From Bifidobacterium breve (GTDB lineage: Bacteria > Actinomycetota > Acidimicrobiia > Acidimicrobiales > Acidimicrobilacustridaceae), in NCBI GenBank assembly GCA_945862505.1, contig CAMAYJ010000018.1:1-38736 (forward strand): a stretch of 38,736 nt of DNA, given 5' to 3'. The first letter of the stretch is position 1; each line of letters starts with the position of its first letter. The position numbers and the translations under genes are program-made. The notes under the pieces were generated by a model, which saw nothing but the letters and a program-made list of their open reading frames with translations, searched no databases and was not told the origin of the DNA. Below, in pieces: positions 24,648 to 32,353 of the stretch.

Positions 24648-27119
24648 TTAGCCAGCCACAATGTTGACAAGCGTCGGCGGTTTGCAGATCACTTTTCGGG
24701 GTGGCACTCCCCCGAGATGAGCTTGGACCTTTTCACTCGCAAGAGCAATCACTTCCGCTGCGGCGGCATCGATTTCAGAAGGGACTTCGATTCGATCTCG
24801 AACTTTGCCATTCACTTGCACAACCAGGGTTACGAATTCAACAGAAAGCATCGACTCGTCCGCCACAGGCCAAGACAAGCGATGAATGTCATCTCCGTGA
24901 CGCATCTCCTGCAACTCGGCGGTGATGTGCGGAGCCATCGGCGCCATAAGAAGCATCAGGGTGTCGATGGCAGCGTCGAGTGTTGCCTTACGGGGCCCTT
25001 CGTCTGATTGCACATAGCGATACAGCTCATTGGTGAATTCCATGAACGCTGCAACCGTTGTGTTGTATGCCCACCGCTCGTAGTCGTCGGTGACCTTCAC
25101 GATCAATCGATTGGTGCGCCGCTCTAGTTCCGTATCTCTCTCGTTGGGAGCGCGATCAGCGGGAGCGCTGCCGATCTCTCCGAGCGCAAGTCGCCAGACT
25201 CGATGCAGGAAGCGCGAGCAACCATCGATGCCCACGCCCTCCCAATCGACATCATCTTGTGGTGGACCAACAAAGAGATGGGCAAGACGGAGAGCATCAG
25301 CACCATCAGTATCGAGAATTTCCTCAGGCGCAACCAAGTTGCCCTTTGATTTCGACATTTTGTCGCCATCGAGCCGAATCATGCCCTGCGTAAACAAACG
25401 GGAAAACGGTTCGCGCAGATTCGCCGGGGTGACACCGAGATCGGAAAGCGCCTTTGTGAAGAACCGTGCGTACATCAGATGCAAGATCGCATGTTCGACG
25501 CCGCCGATGTATTGGTCGACTGGCATCCACGCGTTGACTGATTCGGTTGAAAACGGTCGTTCGGTATTCCATGGATCACAGAAGCGCAGGTAATACCAAG
25601 ACGAATCGACGAAGGTGTCCATCGTGTCGGTCTCTCGATGTGCTGGCTTGCCGCACTTCGGACACGAAGTTTCAAAGAAGCCCGCATGCAGTCCAAGAGG
25701 CGATTCGCCAGTCGGAAGGAACTCGACATCATCAGGAGCAAGAACTGGAAGGTCGGCTTCGGGAACCGGAACCATTCCACAGTCGTCGCAATTAATAACC
25801 GGAATCGGGCAACCCCAGAATCGCTGACGACTTACGAGCCAGTCACGCAAACGGAAATTGATTGCGCCTTTTCCGATTCCGTTCGCTTCAAGAAATGCTA
25901 TTGCTGCAGTAATCGATTCAGTTTTGCCCATGCCATCGAGAAAACCACTGTTGATGTGGAGACCATCGCCGGTGAATGCCTCGCCATCGAAATCAGCCGG
26001 GGGCTGAATGGTGCGCAGGATGGGCAGATCATGGGCCTTGGCGAAATCCCAATCGCGTTGGTCTTCAGCCGGCACGGCCATGATCGCTCCAGTGCCATAA
26101 CCCATAAGCACGTAATCAGCGAGGTACAACGGAACCGGACTCTTCGTGAATGGGTTAAGAACATACGAGCCGGTAAAGACTCCGCGTTTGTCCAGGGAAC
26201 CTTCCGAAGACATGCGCTCGACATCGCTGGCTTTCCGAGCATTCGCTACGAACGCAGATACATCAGCACGCCGGTTATCAGTGACAACGACGTCGACAAG
26301 TGGGTGCTCGGGGGCCATCACCGCGTAGGTCATGCCGAAACTGGTGTCCGGTCGTGTGGTGAAAACCTTGATTGAGGTTCCGTCGCTGCGCGGTTGTCCT
26401 GATGCATCGACCACGGCCATTGAGAACTCGGCGCCCTCTGAGCGGCCAATCCAGTTCCGCTGCATGATCTTGACTCGTTCAGGCCAATCAAGATCATCGA
26501 GATCATCAAGGAGTTGCTGTGCATAATCGGTGATCTTCAAGAACCATTGTTCGAGATCGCGCTTCTCAACGGTGTCCCCAGACCGGTCGCAAGTGCCGTC
26601 GGCATTTACTTGTTCATTCGCTAGAACGGTTTGGCAACCTGGGCACCAGTTGACCGGTGCGTTTCGGCGGTAGGCCAATCCCGCCTCGAGAAACTTAAGA
26701 AAGATCCACTGCGTCCACTTCTGATACTCGGCCGAATGACTTGTGACTTGGCGGCGCCAGTCGTACACAGCGCCGATTCGGAGAATTGAGCTGCGAAGCA
26801 TTTCGATGCGCTCATCGGTGAACTCACGAGGATGGCGCCCGGTCTTAATCGCCGCGTTCTCAGCCGGGAGTCCGAAACTATCGAATCCCATTGGCGAAAG
26901 AACGGCGTAACCATTCATCGTGCGGTACCGAACGATGAGATCTCCGAACGTGTAGTTACGCACGTGACCCATATGAGCGGCGCCGCTGGGATACGGGTAC
27001 ATACAGAGCGTGTACCAGTGCGGCCGAGGATCATCATTCTCAACGTTGTAAAAGCCGTCGGCTTCCCAACGCTGCTGCCACTTCGCTTCGATAATGGGTG
27101 GTTCGTAGCCGTCAACCAT
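24648..27119 (-). CDS. leuS: Leucyl-tRNA synthetase
   Basis: This enzyme charges tRNA-Leu and edits mischarged products. The class I HIGH motif is HMGH at 49-52 ([14 protein letters not shown]) and KMSKS lies at 587-591. The CP1 editing domain between them includes the Thr-rich [12 protein letters not shown] (about 251-262) and [17 protein letters not shown] (about 340-356). In the latter the usual His before the conserved Asp is Glu. The C-terminal part holds the anticodon-binding domain and the end [11 protein letters not shown]. The ATG at 27119 gives 823 aa, normal for the bacterial type. The in-frame opening of 56 codons upstream runs into tRNA-Ala and is not coding. Confidence 0.97.
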   Translation of the reverse strand: MVDGYEPPIIEAKWQQRWEADGFYNVENDDPRPHWYTLCMYPYPSGAAHMGHVRNYTFGDLIVRYRTMNGYAVLSPMGFDSFGLPAENAAIKTGRHPREFTDERIEMLRSSILRIGAVYDWRRQVTSHSAEYQKWTQWIFLKFLEAGLAYRRNAPVNWCPGCQTVLANEQVNADGTCDRSGDTVEKRDLEQWFLKITDYAQQLLDDLDDLDWPERVKIMQRNWIGRSEGAEFSMAVVDASGQPRSDGTSIKVFTTRPDTSFGMTYAVMAPEHPLVDVVVTDNRRADVSAFVANARKASDVERMSSEGSLDKRGVFTGSYVLNPFTKSPVPLYLADYVLMGYGTGAIMAVPAEDQRDWDFAKAHDLPILRTIQPPADFDGEAFTGDGLHINSGFLDGMGKTESITAAIAFLEANGIGKGAINFRLRDWLVSRQRFWGCPIPVINCDDCGMVPVPEADLPVLAPDDVEFLPTGESPLGLHAGFFETSCPKCGKPAHRETDTMDTFVDSSWYYLRFCDPWNTERPFSTESVNAWMPVDQYIGGVEHAILHLMYARFFTKALSDLGVTPANLREPFSRLFTQGMIRLDGDKMSKSKGNLVAPEEILDTDGADALRLAHLFVGPPQDDVDWEGVGIDGCSRFLHRVWRLALGEIGSAPADRAPNERDTELERRTNRLIVKVTDDYERWAYNTTVAAFMEFTNELYRYVQSDEGPRKATLDAAIDTLMLLMAPMAPHITAELQEMRHGDDIHRLSWPVADESMLSVEFVTLVVQVNGKVRDRIEVPSEIDAAAAEVIALASEKVQAHLGGVPPRKVICKPPTLVNIVAG

Positions 27120-27254
27120 GAATGCGGATGGTAGGCGAGGAACTACCCAATTCCTTTCAAACGACTCGACCGAGACATGCGTCGCACTAATTCGAGGCAG
27201 CACGGTTCCGATTTTGCTGCCCTTGGGACTGCCGGTACAGTTCCAAGTCCTTAC

Positions 27255-27327
27255 GGGGCTATAGCTCAGTTGGTAGAGCGCTTCCATGGCATGGAAGAGG
27301 TCAGGGGTTCAATTCCCCTTAGCTCCA
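27255..27327 (+). tRNA. tRNA-Ala (GGC)
   Basis: The acceptor stem is GGGGCTA (27255-27261) with TAGCTCC (27320-27326), including the G3-U70 pair that identifies alanine tRNAs, and discriminator A27327. The anticodon arm is CTTCC-ATGGCAT-GGAAG with anticodon GGC at 27288-27290. The T arm is AGGGG-TTCAATT-CCCCT. No CCA is encoded. The last 14 bases and 3 following bases recur at 28968-28984, so this tRNA was also an integration site. Confidence 0.97.
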
Positions 27328-27330
27328 CTC
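27314..27330 (+). repeat. attL-like core in the tRNA-Ala T-arm and acceptor
   Basis: The 17 bases TCCCCTTAGCTCCACTC cover the last T-loop base, the 3' T-stem strand, the 3' acceptor strand, the discriminator and three flanking bases. They are identical to 28968-28984. Confidence 0.8.
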
Positions 27331-27352
27331 CGAATAAAGTAAGCAAAACACA

Positions 27353-27391
27353 GGGCCATTCGCTCCCCTAAGGGGTTTCAGCGAATGGCCC
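27353..27391 (-). terminator. Nested hairpin after tRNA-Ala
   Basis: GGGCCATTCGCT (27353-27364) pairs perfectly over 12 bp with 27380-27391. The loop contains a second small hairpin (CCCC-TAA-GGGG). On the minus strand it is followed by a T-rich stretch (TGTGTTTTGCTTACTTT), so it looks like a terminator for a minus-strand gene. On the plus strand it lies 26 nt after the tRNA and may stop that transcript too. It may once have closed the lost integrase gene. Confidence 0.5.
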
Positions 27392-27541
27392 GAAATCGTT
27401 CTGGGTCGCGTTTTGGGTCGCGTATGAAAGCCGGCGCTCAATGTGTACCTTTCAGCAATCGCCGAACGAGAGGCCCTAGCAAAGTCATCTCCCATTGACC
27501 CTGAAGATCTTCTCAATTACAGGCTTCTTGGACAGTGTCAC

Positions 27542-28144
27542 TCAATACCAAGGACAACCCAAGTCATTGTACGCAGACTGAGCCGCCGCCGCCTCCGTCG
27601 GGTCGTTACTTGTAGAATTAGTAAGGTAAATATTACATTCCATCGTCTCAAAGTTGTCGATGAATAGCGATGCGCGGTACATCTTGGTGGGGAGTACGGC
27701 TCCGGATGGTGACAGGATCCGTAGCGTCATTGACATCACGTTGCCAGCACCGCTGACATCTTTGGTGATCTCGACAATGACGGTGTGGGCAACAGCGTTG
27801 GTTCCGTCACTGTCCCAGTAAGTGAGCGAAGCATTTGGCGGATCGGCGCTAAAGGAGTCGTCACTTCTGCCGGTCCACAACGCAGCGAAATCGGTGGGTG
27901 TCAATCCTCGTACCTCCCGATTGGGGCGGTCAGTGAACCCGACGAGGTTCCCTACTGGCATGCTCAACACGCTTGAGGATTGGTCGAAGCTGGTGGTTGC
28001 AGCCGATTGCAAAGCAAACAGCCATGACTCTTTTGTGGAGGTGTCTGTTTTCGCTTTGCTGCCGCATCCAGCGAACAGCAACGCCGCTATCGATACCGCC
28101 ATGACAACCGCCAAAGTTTTCTTTATATCAATAGTGTAGAACAC
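27542..28144 (-). CDS. Putative lipoprotein of unknown function
   Basis: The N-terminus has a basic pair (IDIKKTLAVV), a hydrophobic stretch and a lipobox-like end LLFAGC followed by GSKAKTDTSTKE, the pattern of a lipoprotein signal. The mature domain of about 165 residues has two further Cys (ETMECNIYL and DLGCPWY) and looks beta-rich; I recognise no family. I prefer the GTG at 28144 (200 aa), because the ATG at 28159 lies in the stem of a hairpin that probably ends the upstream gene; an internal ATG would cut the signal peptide. It is cargo of the tRNA-Ala element, with an unusual base of Thr, Ser and Asp codons for the area. Confidence 0.72.
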   Translation of the reverse strand: MFYTIDIKKTLAVVMAVSIAALLFAGCGSKAKTDTSTKESWLFALQSAATTSFDQSSSVLSMPVGNLVGFTDRPNREVRGLTPTDFAALWTGRSDDSFSADPPNASLTYWDSDGTNAVAHTVIVEITKDVSGAGNVMSMTLRILSPSGAVLPTKMYRASLFIDNFETMECNIYLTNSTSNDPTEAAAAQSAYNDLGCPWY

Positions 28145-28150
28145 CAATAA

Positions 28151-28180
28151 GGCCAGCACCGATCAGAGACGATGCTGGCC
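28151..28180 (-). terminator. Hairpin between the two cargo genes
   Basis: GGCCAGCA (28151-28158) pairs perfectly with TGCTGGCC (28173-28180) across a 14-nt loop. On the minus strand it is followed by TTATTGGTGTTC. It lies 66 nt after the propeller/FN3 gene and directly before the lipoprotein gene, so it could be a terminator or an attenuating leader hairpin. Confidence 0.45.
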
Positions 28181-28246
28181 ATCTCAAGGTTGGTTTAGGC
28201 GTTGCCTCGCAAACCCTCGGAGTCGCACTACTTGTCTTTCGACTGC

Positions 28247-28906
28247 TTATCCGGTGAATACTGGTGGGACTGGATCTGCCGTCGGGGTGACAGCAACGAC
28301 GGAAGGGTCAGAGATGCCAACGGCGTTGGTTGCGGTGACCGATACGTAATAGGTGGTTCCGTTGGTCAGGCCGCTAATCGTGCACGAGGTGGCTGTTGTT
28401 GTCGTGCAACTCTGGCCCCCTACGGAAGCCGTGGCGGTGTATCCAGTGATGGGGCTGCCGCCAGTGTTGGTTGGGGCAGTCCAAGAAATAGTTGCCTGAG
28501 CATTCCCTGGCGTGGCTGTGAAGTTGGCGGGAGGTTGCGGCGGGAAAATAATACGCGAGACAGTGCCATCGTTAAAGTTGGTCACCCACACACTCGATCC
28601 ATCAGGACTCACAACAACGCCGTTGGGGTTAGTGCCAACCGTGATTGAGGTGACGGCATTGGTGGTGGTGTTAATACGCGAGACGGTGCCGGAGCCATAG
28701 TTTGTCACCCACACACTTGATCCGTCCGGACTCACAGCAACGCCGTTGGGGTTAGTGCCAACCGTGATTGGGGTGACGGCGGTTGTCGAAGGTGTGATTG
28801 CATCGGCAAGTTCGGGCGACGTCATCACACTGAGAATGGCAAACGCTGTGGCAAGGACCAGAGTGTTGCGAAAGAACCGAATACCTGGGAAGTAGCTAGT
28901 GGTCAT
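28247..28906 (-). CDS. Exported protein with two beta-propeller repeats and one FN3 domain
   Basis: A signal peptide covers about 1-36 (LVLATAFAILSVMTS, cleavage probably after ADA). Two YncE/NHL-like propeller repeats of 41 residues follow (about 48-122), each with ITVGTNPNGV, VSPDGSSVWVTN and GTVSRI. A fibronectin type III domain lies at about 126-208 (PPANFTATPGNAQATISW, GLTNGTTYYVSVTATNAVG). The ATG at 28906 has GGAAGG about 9 nt upstream; a TTG 6 codons earlier is less likely. A propeller needs about six or seven blades, so two repeats imply a shrunken gene or oligomerisation. No cell-wall anchor is visible at the C-terminus. A surface or adhesion role is only a guess. It is cargo of the tRNA-Ala element. 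Confidence 0.85.
   Translation of the reverse strand: MTTSYFPGIRFFRNTLVLATAFAILSVMTSPELADAITPSTTAVTPITVGTNPNGVAVSPDGSSVWVTNYGSGTVSRINTTTNAVTSITVGTNPNGVVVSPDGSSVWVTNFNDGTVSRIIFPPQPPANFTATPGNAQATISWTAPTNTGGSPITGYTATASVGGQSCTTTTATSCTISGLTNGTTYYVSVTATNAVGISDPSVVAVTPTADPVPPVFTG
28549..28781 (-). repeat. 123-bp tandem repeat encoding propeller blades
   Basis: Two units with an exact 123-bp period (28549-28671 and 28672-28781, the second incomplete) encode the 41-residue blades of the exported protein. DNA identity is high, including long identical runs around CCGTTGGGGTTAGTGCCAAC. This suggests recent duplication or loss of units by recombination. Confidence 0.82.
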
Positions 28907-28933
28907 AATCTCGAAGCCTTCCAAGGCCGAGAC

Positions 28934-28950
28934 TTTTATCCCGGATAAAA
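28934..28950. promoter_or_regulatory. AT-rich 17-bp palindrome upstream of the propeller/FN3 gene
   Basis: TTTTATCC-C-GGATAAAA is a perfect palindrome with an 8-bp arm, 27 nt upstream of the gene's ATG and 17 nt inside the right end of the element. It stands out from the local base composition and has the symmetry of a repressor operator. It could instead be linked to recombination at the element end. Confidence 0.45.
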
Positions 28951-28967
28951 CAACCTACTAGAAAAGA

Positions 28968-28984
28968 TCCCCTTAGCTCCACTC
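28968..28984 (+). repeat. attR-like core overlapping the end of rsfS
   Basis: This is the second copy of the 17-bp tRNA-Ala core, identical to 27314-27330. On the minus strand it encodes the last residues (EWS) and stop codon of rsfS. Confidence 0.8.
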
Positions 28985-29326
28985 AAGCACCGGCACATCG
29001 CGCCACAAGCGCTCGAGATCGTAGAACTCGCGTGTTTCATCTTCGAAGATGTGCACGATCACGTCTCCGTAATCAATTAACACCCATGTTCCGCCGTCGA
29101 GACCTTCCACTCGAACCGGCTTGGGTCCGCCAGCAAGAGCCACATCATCCTCAATCGCTGCAGCAATCGCACGCACGAGACGAGTGTTCGACGCAGAGGT
29201 AATCACAAACCAGCTAGTGATCGACAGAACATCGCCGACATCAAGGATCACGGTGGAGGAATCAGTTTTCTTCGCAGCCGCTCGGGCTGCTTCGAGATGA
29301 ACCGCAAATTCCTTGGCCGCACTCAC
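28973..29326 (-). CDS. rsfS: Ribosomal silencing factor RsfS
   Basis: RsfS binds L14 on the 50S subunit and blocks joining with 30S when nutrients are short. The 117 aa sequence shows the family core: ILDVGDVLSITSWFVITSAS, then PVRVEGLDGGTWVLIDYGDV and VIVHIFEDETREFYDLERLW. The GTG start overlaps the upstream gene's stop as GTGA. Its last three codons and stop lie in the attR-like copy of the tRNA-Ala end, so before integration rsfS probably ended inside the tRNA gene on the opposite strand. The order nadD-LytR_C-rsfS is typical of actinobacteria. Confidence 0.95.
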   Translation of the reverse strand: MSAAKEFAVHLEAARAAAKKTDSSTVILDVGDVLSITSWFVITSASNTRLVRAIAAAIEDDVALAGGPKPVRVEGLDGGTWVLIDYGDVIVHIFEDETREFYDLERLWRDVPVLEWS

Positions 29327-30663
29327 TTGCGTGCCGTCATGGTCGTTGGTGCCATGGTGGTCGAGGTCGAAGACGTAGAACCCCCACCACCACTGCTGCT
29401 TGGCCCAAATTTCGCCACGAAATCTTCACCGAGAATCACAGTCATATCTGCCCCTGAATTCGATTGTTTGCTGGCGACAATTTCGCCCATTGTCAACGCG
29501 CTCTGCATCGTCTTTGCCTGTGCTTCGGTCGTTCCCTCAAAATAAAGAATTTGTGTCGTCGCTTGGCCATAAGACCTTGCATTTCCAACGACATCAACTT
29601 GACCACCCGCAGCGTTCAACATAATCGCAGCAGTAATTCCGTTACTGAGTTTTCCGGTTCCATCAAGAACTCGGAGACGCGGTCGTCGCCCTGACGCGCC
29701 ATCTGGGAACGGAATGATCGCCGCCACAGAAGCAAGCGCTGCACTTTCTTTCACCACGTATGTCTGGGCTCCTCCAAGCGCAGCTGAAGCGATCGGCCCA
29801 GGAACCACCGGTAGCGAAGAAATGCTCACTTGCCCACGAGCAATAGTCGCAATAAACCGACCTATGCCCGATATCGTAGGCGTTGGGAACGCCGACGAAG
29901 ACGACTTCACCTTCGCAAGCCACGCTTTCCAAAACAACTCTTGTCGAATCAATAGATTGAGTTCGATATCTTTCGCGCTTCTGCTTGTCAGAAATGTGGC
30001 GATCTGATCAGACTTGAGAGTGACGGAGCCCTTTGGGAAAACAACAACGTCTTTTGCATCACGAACAACATCGGGTATTGAAAAAGTGAGCGGCGCATAA
30101 GGCCCAACGAGTGCGGACCAATCAGATGCGGAAATAGCAAAGCTCTCCGTGAAATTGAGATTGAGAGTTTTACCGACTTCGGTTTCAACCGCTTCGAGTT
30201 GACCGAACTTCCAAAGCGCAGTCAACGGGAATAGACCGAAATCAGTGCCAACTCCAAGAGATCCGGGAATGAGAAGCACGCCCCCTGATGTATCCGAGGT
30301 CAAGGCGAACACAACTACCGAGTCAAGTCTTCCGTCTGGCGCCACAACTGCAGCCATAGCTGTGGGAGTTTTCTCGACCACCGCTTCGTAACCAGGCGCT
30401 GCTGGATCAGTGACTCGTTTGATCAAATTACCGTCAGAACTATCGAGAATTACTCGGAGACCTGCGAAAACAAGAACCGGGACAACGAGGAGTGCCAATG
30501 CGCCCAAGAGCACCGGATAACCGAATCGCCACCATCTCGACGTGCTTCCCGCCTGAGTCGATGTTGCAGATTGCTCCGCAGCGGACTGGTTGTGTTCTGC
30601 GACGAGAGCAGAAAAATCGATCTCGTCGCCCGAAGAGGGCGGAGGGGGCATTTCGGGAGTCAT
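29323..30663 (-). CDS. LCP-like/LytR C-terminal domain membrane protein
   Basis: The 446 aa protein has a cytoplasmic N-terminal part (about 1-44), one membrane helix (about 47-72), a large outer domain like LytR-CpsA-Psr (about 95-310), and a LytR_C domain (about 345-425, RLRVLDGTGKLSNGITAA to TVILGEDF). LCP enzymes attach polymers such as arabinogalactan or teichoic acid to peptidoglycan. Here the usual Ile-Pro-Arg-Asp motif appears as LLIPGSLGVG, and the Arg-rich motif before the second helix is poorly kept, so the catalytic arginines seem to be lost and the protein may bind polyprenyl-linked substrate without transfer. A Gly/Ser/Thr-rich tail ends it. It overlaps nadD and rsfS by 4 nt each. 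Confidence 0.85.
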   Translation of the reverse strand: MTPEMPPPPSSGDEIDFSALVAEHNQSAAEQSATSTQAGSTSRWWRFGYPVLLGALALLVVPVLVFAGLRVILDSSDGNLIKRVTDPAAPGYEAVVEKTPTAMAAVVAPDGRLDSVVVFALTSDTSGGVLLIPGSLGVGTDFGLFPLTALWKFGQLEAVETEVGKTLNLNFTESFAISASDWSALVGPYAPLTFSIPDVVRDAKDVVVFPKGSVTLKSDQIATFLTSRSAKDIELNLLIRQELFWKAWLAKVKSSSSAFPTPTISGIGRFIATIARGQVSISSLPVVPGPIASAALGGAQTYVVKESAALASVAAIIPFPDGASGRRPRLRVLDGTGKLSNGITAAIMLNAAGGQVDVVGNARSYGQATTQILYFEGTTEAQAKTMQSALTMGEIVASKQSNSGADMTVILGEDFVAKFGPSSSGGGGSTSSTSTTMAPTTMTARK

Positions 30664-31262
30664 GAGCTATCCAAACCGTACAACCCACGGGACTCAATCT
30701 CGGCAATGACAGGCTCCGGAACAAATGGACTGAGCGTCGTTCCTCTTGCGGCAAAGGACCGCAGATGTGTCGATGAAATATCAACTCGAGGCATGGTCAC
30801 GCGTCGTATCGACCATTCGGGTGGCGCTTCAGCACGTGTTTCTCCATCTCGCTCAACAATGACAAGCGTGGCCAGTGCCGGCAGTTCGCTCGATCGATGC
30901 CAAGACTCCAGGCCAGCCGCAGCATCAGCACCGAGGATGAGAAAGAGGTCCGTGTCTGGGTTCGACAAACGGAGTTCTTCAAGGGAGTCGATCGTGTAGG
31001 TAGGTCCGCCTCGACGAATCTCGAGATCACTGGCTTCAAGGCCGTCGGTCCCCGTCACTGCGGCCCTAGTCATTGCCAATCGGTCTTCTGGTGCGGAAAG
31101 CGAACGATTCCCCACCTTCTGCCAAGGCTCGTTCGCCACCATGAGAAGAACACGCTCTAACAAAAGAGCCTCAAAGACCGCTTTCGCAGTGGCGATGTGG
31201 CCGATATGAGGAGGGTCAAAGGTTCCGCCCAGAATTCCCAGACCACGACGAACCGTTGACAT
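30660..31262 (-). CDS. nadD: Nicotinate-nucleotide adenylyltransferase
   Basis: NadD makes deamido-NAD from nicotinate mononucleotide and ATP. The 200 aa protein has the nucleotidyl-transferase motif GGTFDPPHIGH at 12-22, a conserved LEELR plus FLILGADAAAGLESWHR region, and the C-terminal ISSTHLRS (the ISSTxIR motif). I start at the ATG at 31262 (MSTVRRGLGILGG); the in-frame opening upstream has no family similarity. The gene ends with an ATGA overlap into the LytR_C gene and opens the nadD-LytR_C-rsfS operon. It is divergent from the sigma factor gene. Confidence 0.95.
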   Translation of the reverse strand: MSTVRRGLGILGGTFDPPHIGHIATAKAVFEALLLERVLLMVANEPWQKVGNRSLSAPEDRLAMTRAAVTGTDGLEASDLEIRRGGPTYTIDSLEELRLSNPDTDLFLILGADAAAGLESWHRSSELPALATLVIVERDGETRAEAPPEWSIRRVTMPRVDISSTHLRSFAARGTTLSPFVPEPVIAEIESRGLYGLDSS

Positions 31263-31468
31263 CTCGCCGAGTGTACGGTCGCCATCATGTAGTGTTTGTT
31301 CAGACAGGCAAACCGGCGTGACAGAAGTCACCCACAGCAATGGGAACACATCGGCCCCTTACTGCGGTTACACCAGTGTCATTTCCCCCCGAAGCGACAC
31401 GTTCAGGACGAAAGTCCAGAACAACAACGTCGATGGATTACCAGCGACGCCACTTAGGAGTCCCCGTT

Positions 31469-32299
31469 ATGAGCGATTCAGTCGGTCAGTACCTCAACGA
31501 AATTGGCCTTGTCCCCCTCCTCACCGCACTCGAAGAGCGCGAGCTGTCGCAGACCATTGAAAAGGGTCTCGCCGCCTCAGCTTGTCTAGAAAACGGCGAG
31601 CGATCGGTCGCGCTAAAGACCGACGTCCGTGCAGCCGCTGCGGCCAAAGATCGTTTCATTCGAGCCAATCTGCGTCTCGTAGTGAGCGTTGCTCGTCGCT
31701 ATCCCCTACCGCCAGGCATGGAACTGCTTGACCTCATCCAAGAGGGAAATATCGGGCTTGAACACGCTGTCGACAAGTTCGATTGGCGAAAAGGATTCAA
31801 GTTCTCTACCTACGCCACGTTCTGGATCCGCCAAGCCATCGGCCGAGCGCTCGACCAAAAAGCCAGCCTCGTTCGTTTGCCCGGAGATCGTTCCGCCGGC
31901 CTTCGTGCCGCGCTCCGTCAGGTTTCTGGCGATGGCGACCAACTCGATTCAGAGAACGCCTGGTTGCATCGCCTCACGACCCCCACCTCGCTTGATCGCA
32001 CGATCGGCGAGGACGACTCGAACGAACTCGTCGACATTCTCCCTGATTCTCTTCCCGGCCCTGAAGAGATCGTGCTCGAACAAATCGATCACGAAATGGT
32101 TGCCTCGCTTCTTTCGGTTCTCGATCCCCGTGCTCGTCTCGCCGTTGAACAGCGATTTGGCCTTCACGATGGACGTCGTCGCTCCTACCGAGAGGTTGGC
32201 GATGAACTTGGAGTCACGGCCGAAGCGGCTCGACGTCTTGTAAAACGGGCCATGGCTTCGGTCCGAGAGAATGCTCCAGACACCATTGATGCAGTCTGA
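31469..32299 (+). CDS. RNA polymerase sigma factor, sigma-70 family (RpoD-like group)
   Basis: The 276 aa protein begins with region 1.2 (DSVGQYLNEIGLVPLLTALE, residues 3-22). Region 2 follows at about 60-130 (RFIRANLRLVVSVARRYP, LLDLIQEGNIGLEHAVDKFD, FSTYATFWIRQAIGRA), then region 3, then region 4 with the -35-binding helix-turn-helix (YREVGDELGVTAEAARRLVK). It lacks the long N-terminal region of housekeeping RpoD, so it is probably an alternative sigma factor of the SigB/HrdB-like group. The ATG at 31469 has AGGAG 8 nt upstream. Longer in-frame starts lack this. The 206-nt region shared with nadD should hold both promoters; I see a short GTGAC-AGAA-GTCAC repeat at 31318-31331. Confidence 0.93.
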   Translation: MSDSVGQYLNEIGLVPLLTALEERELSQTIEKGLAASACLENGERSVALKTDVRAAAAAKDRFIRANLRLVVSVARRYPLPPGMELLDLIQEGNIGLEHAVDKFDWRKGFKFSTYATFWIRQAIGRALDQKASLVRLPGDRSAGLRAALRQVSGDGDQLDSENAWLHRLTTPTSLDRTIGEDDSNELVDILPDSLPGPEEIVLEQIDHEMVASLLSVLDPRARLAVEQRFGLHDGRRRSYREVGDELGVTAEAARRLVKRAMASVRENAPDTIDAV

Positions 32300-32353
32300 T
32301 CTGAGCCTCGCCAGTAATGGCTTTGCGTTGAGGGCCCCAAGTCAATCAACCTT

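Larger units (their letters stand above)
27314..28984. mobile_element. Probable remnant of an element integrated in tRNA-Ala
   Basis: A perfect 17-bp repeat of the tRNA-Ala 3' end brackets 1654 bp. The tRNA stays intact on the left; the right copy forms the end of rsfS. Between them are two minus-strand genes for exported proteins that do not belong to the surrounding leuS-rsfS-nadD core cluster, and no integrase. The layout fits an island that lost its integrase and most of its length. Without an integrase the claim rests on the repeat, its position in a tRNA and the foreign content. Confidence 0.68.

Noticed and set aside
27120-27287. N-terminal extension of leuS by 56 residues
   Set aside because: The extension runs into tRNA-Ala and has no similarity to LeuS; the ATG at 27119 gives the normal N-terminus.
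27378-27440. A 19-codon minus-strand tail (ending RDPERFRAIR) before the nested hairpin, as the C-terminus of a lost integrase
   Set aside because: It is bounded by stops and too short to assign. The idea is attractive because of its position but has no firm support.
27443-27667. A 74-codon plus-strand open frame after tRNA-Ala
   Set aside because: The second half overlaps the lipoprotein gene and turns Arg-rich; there is no ribosome site.
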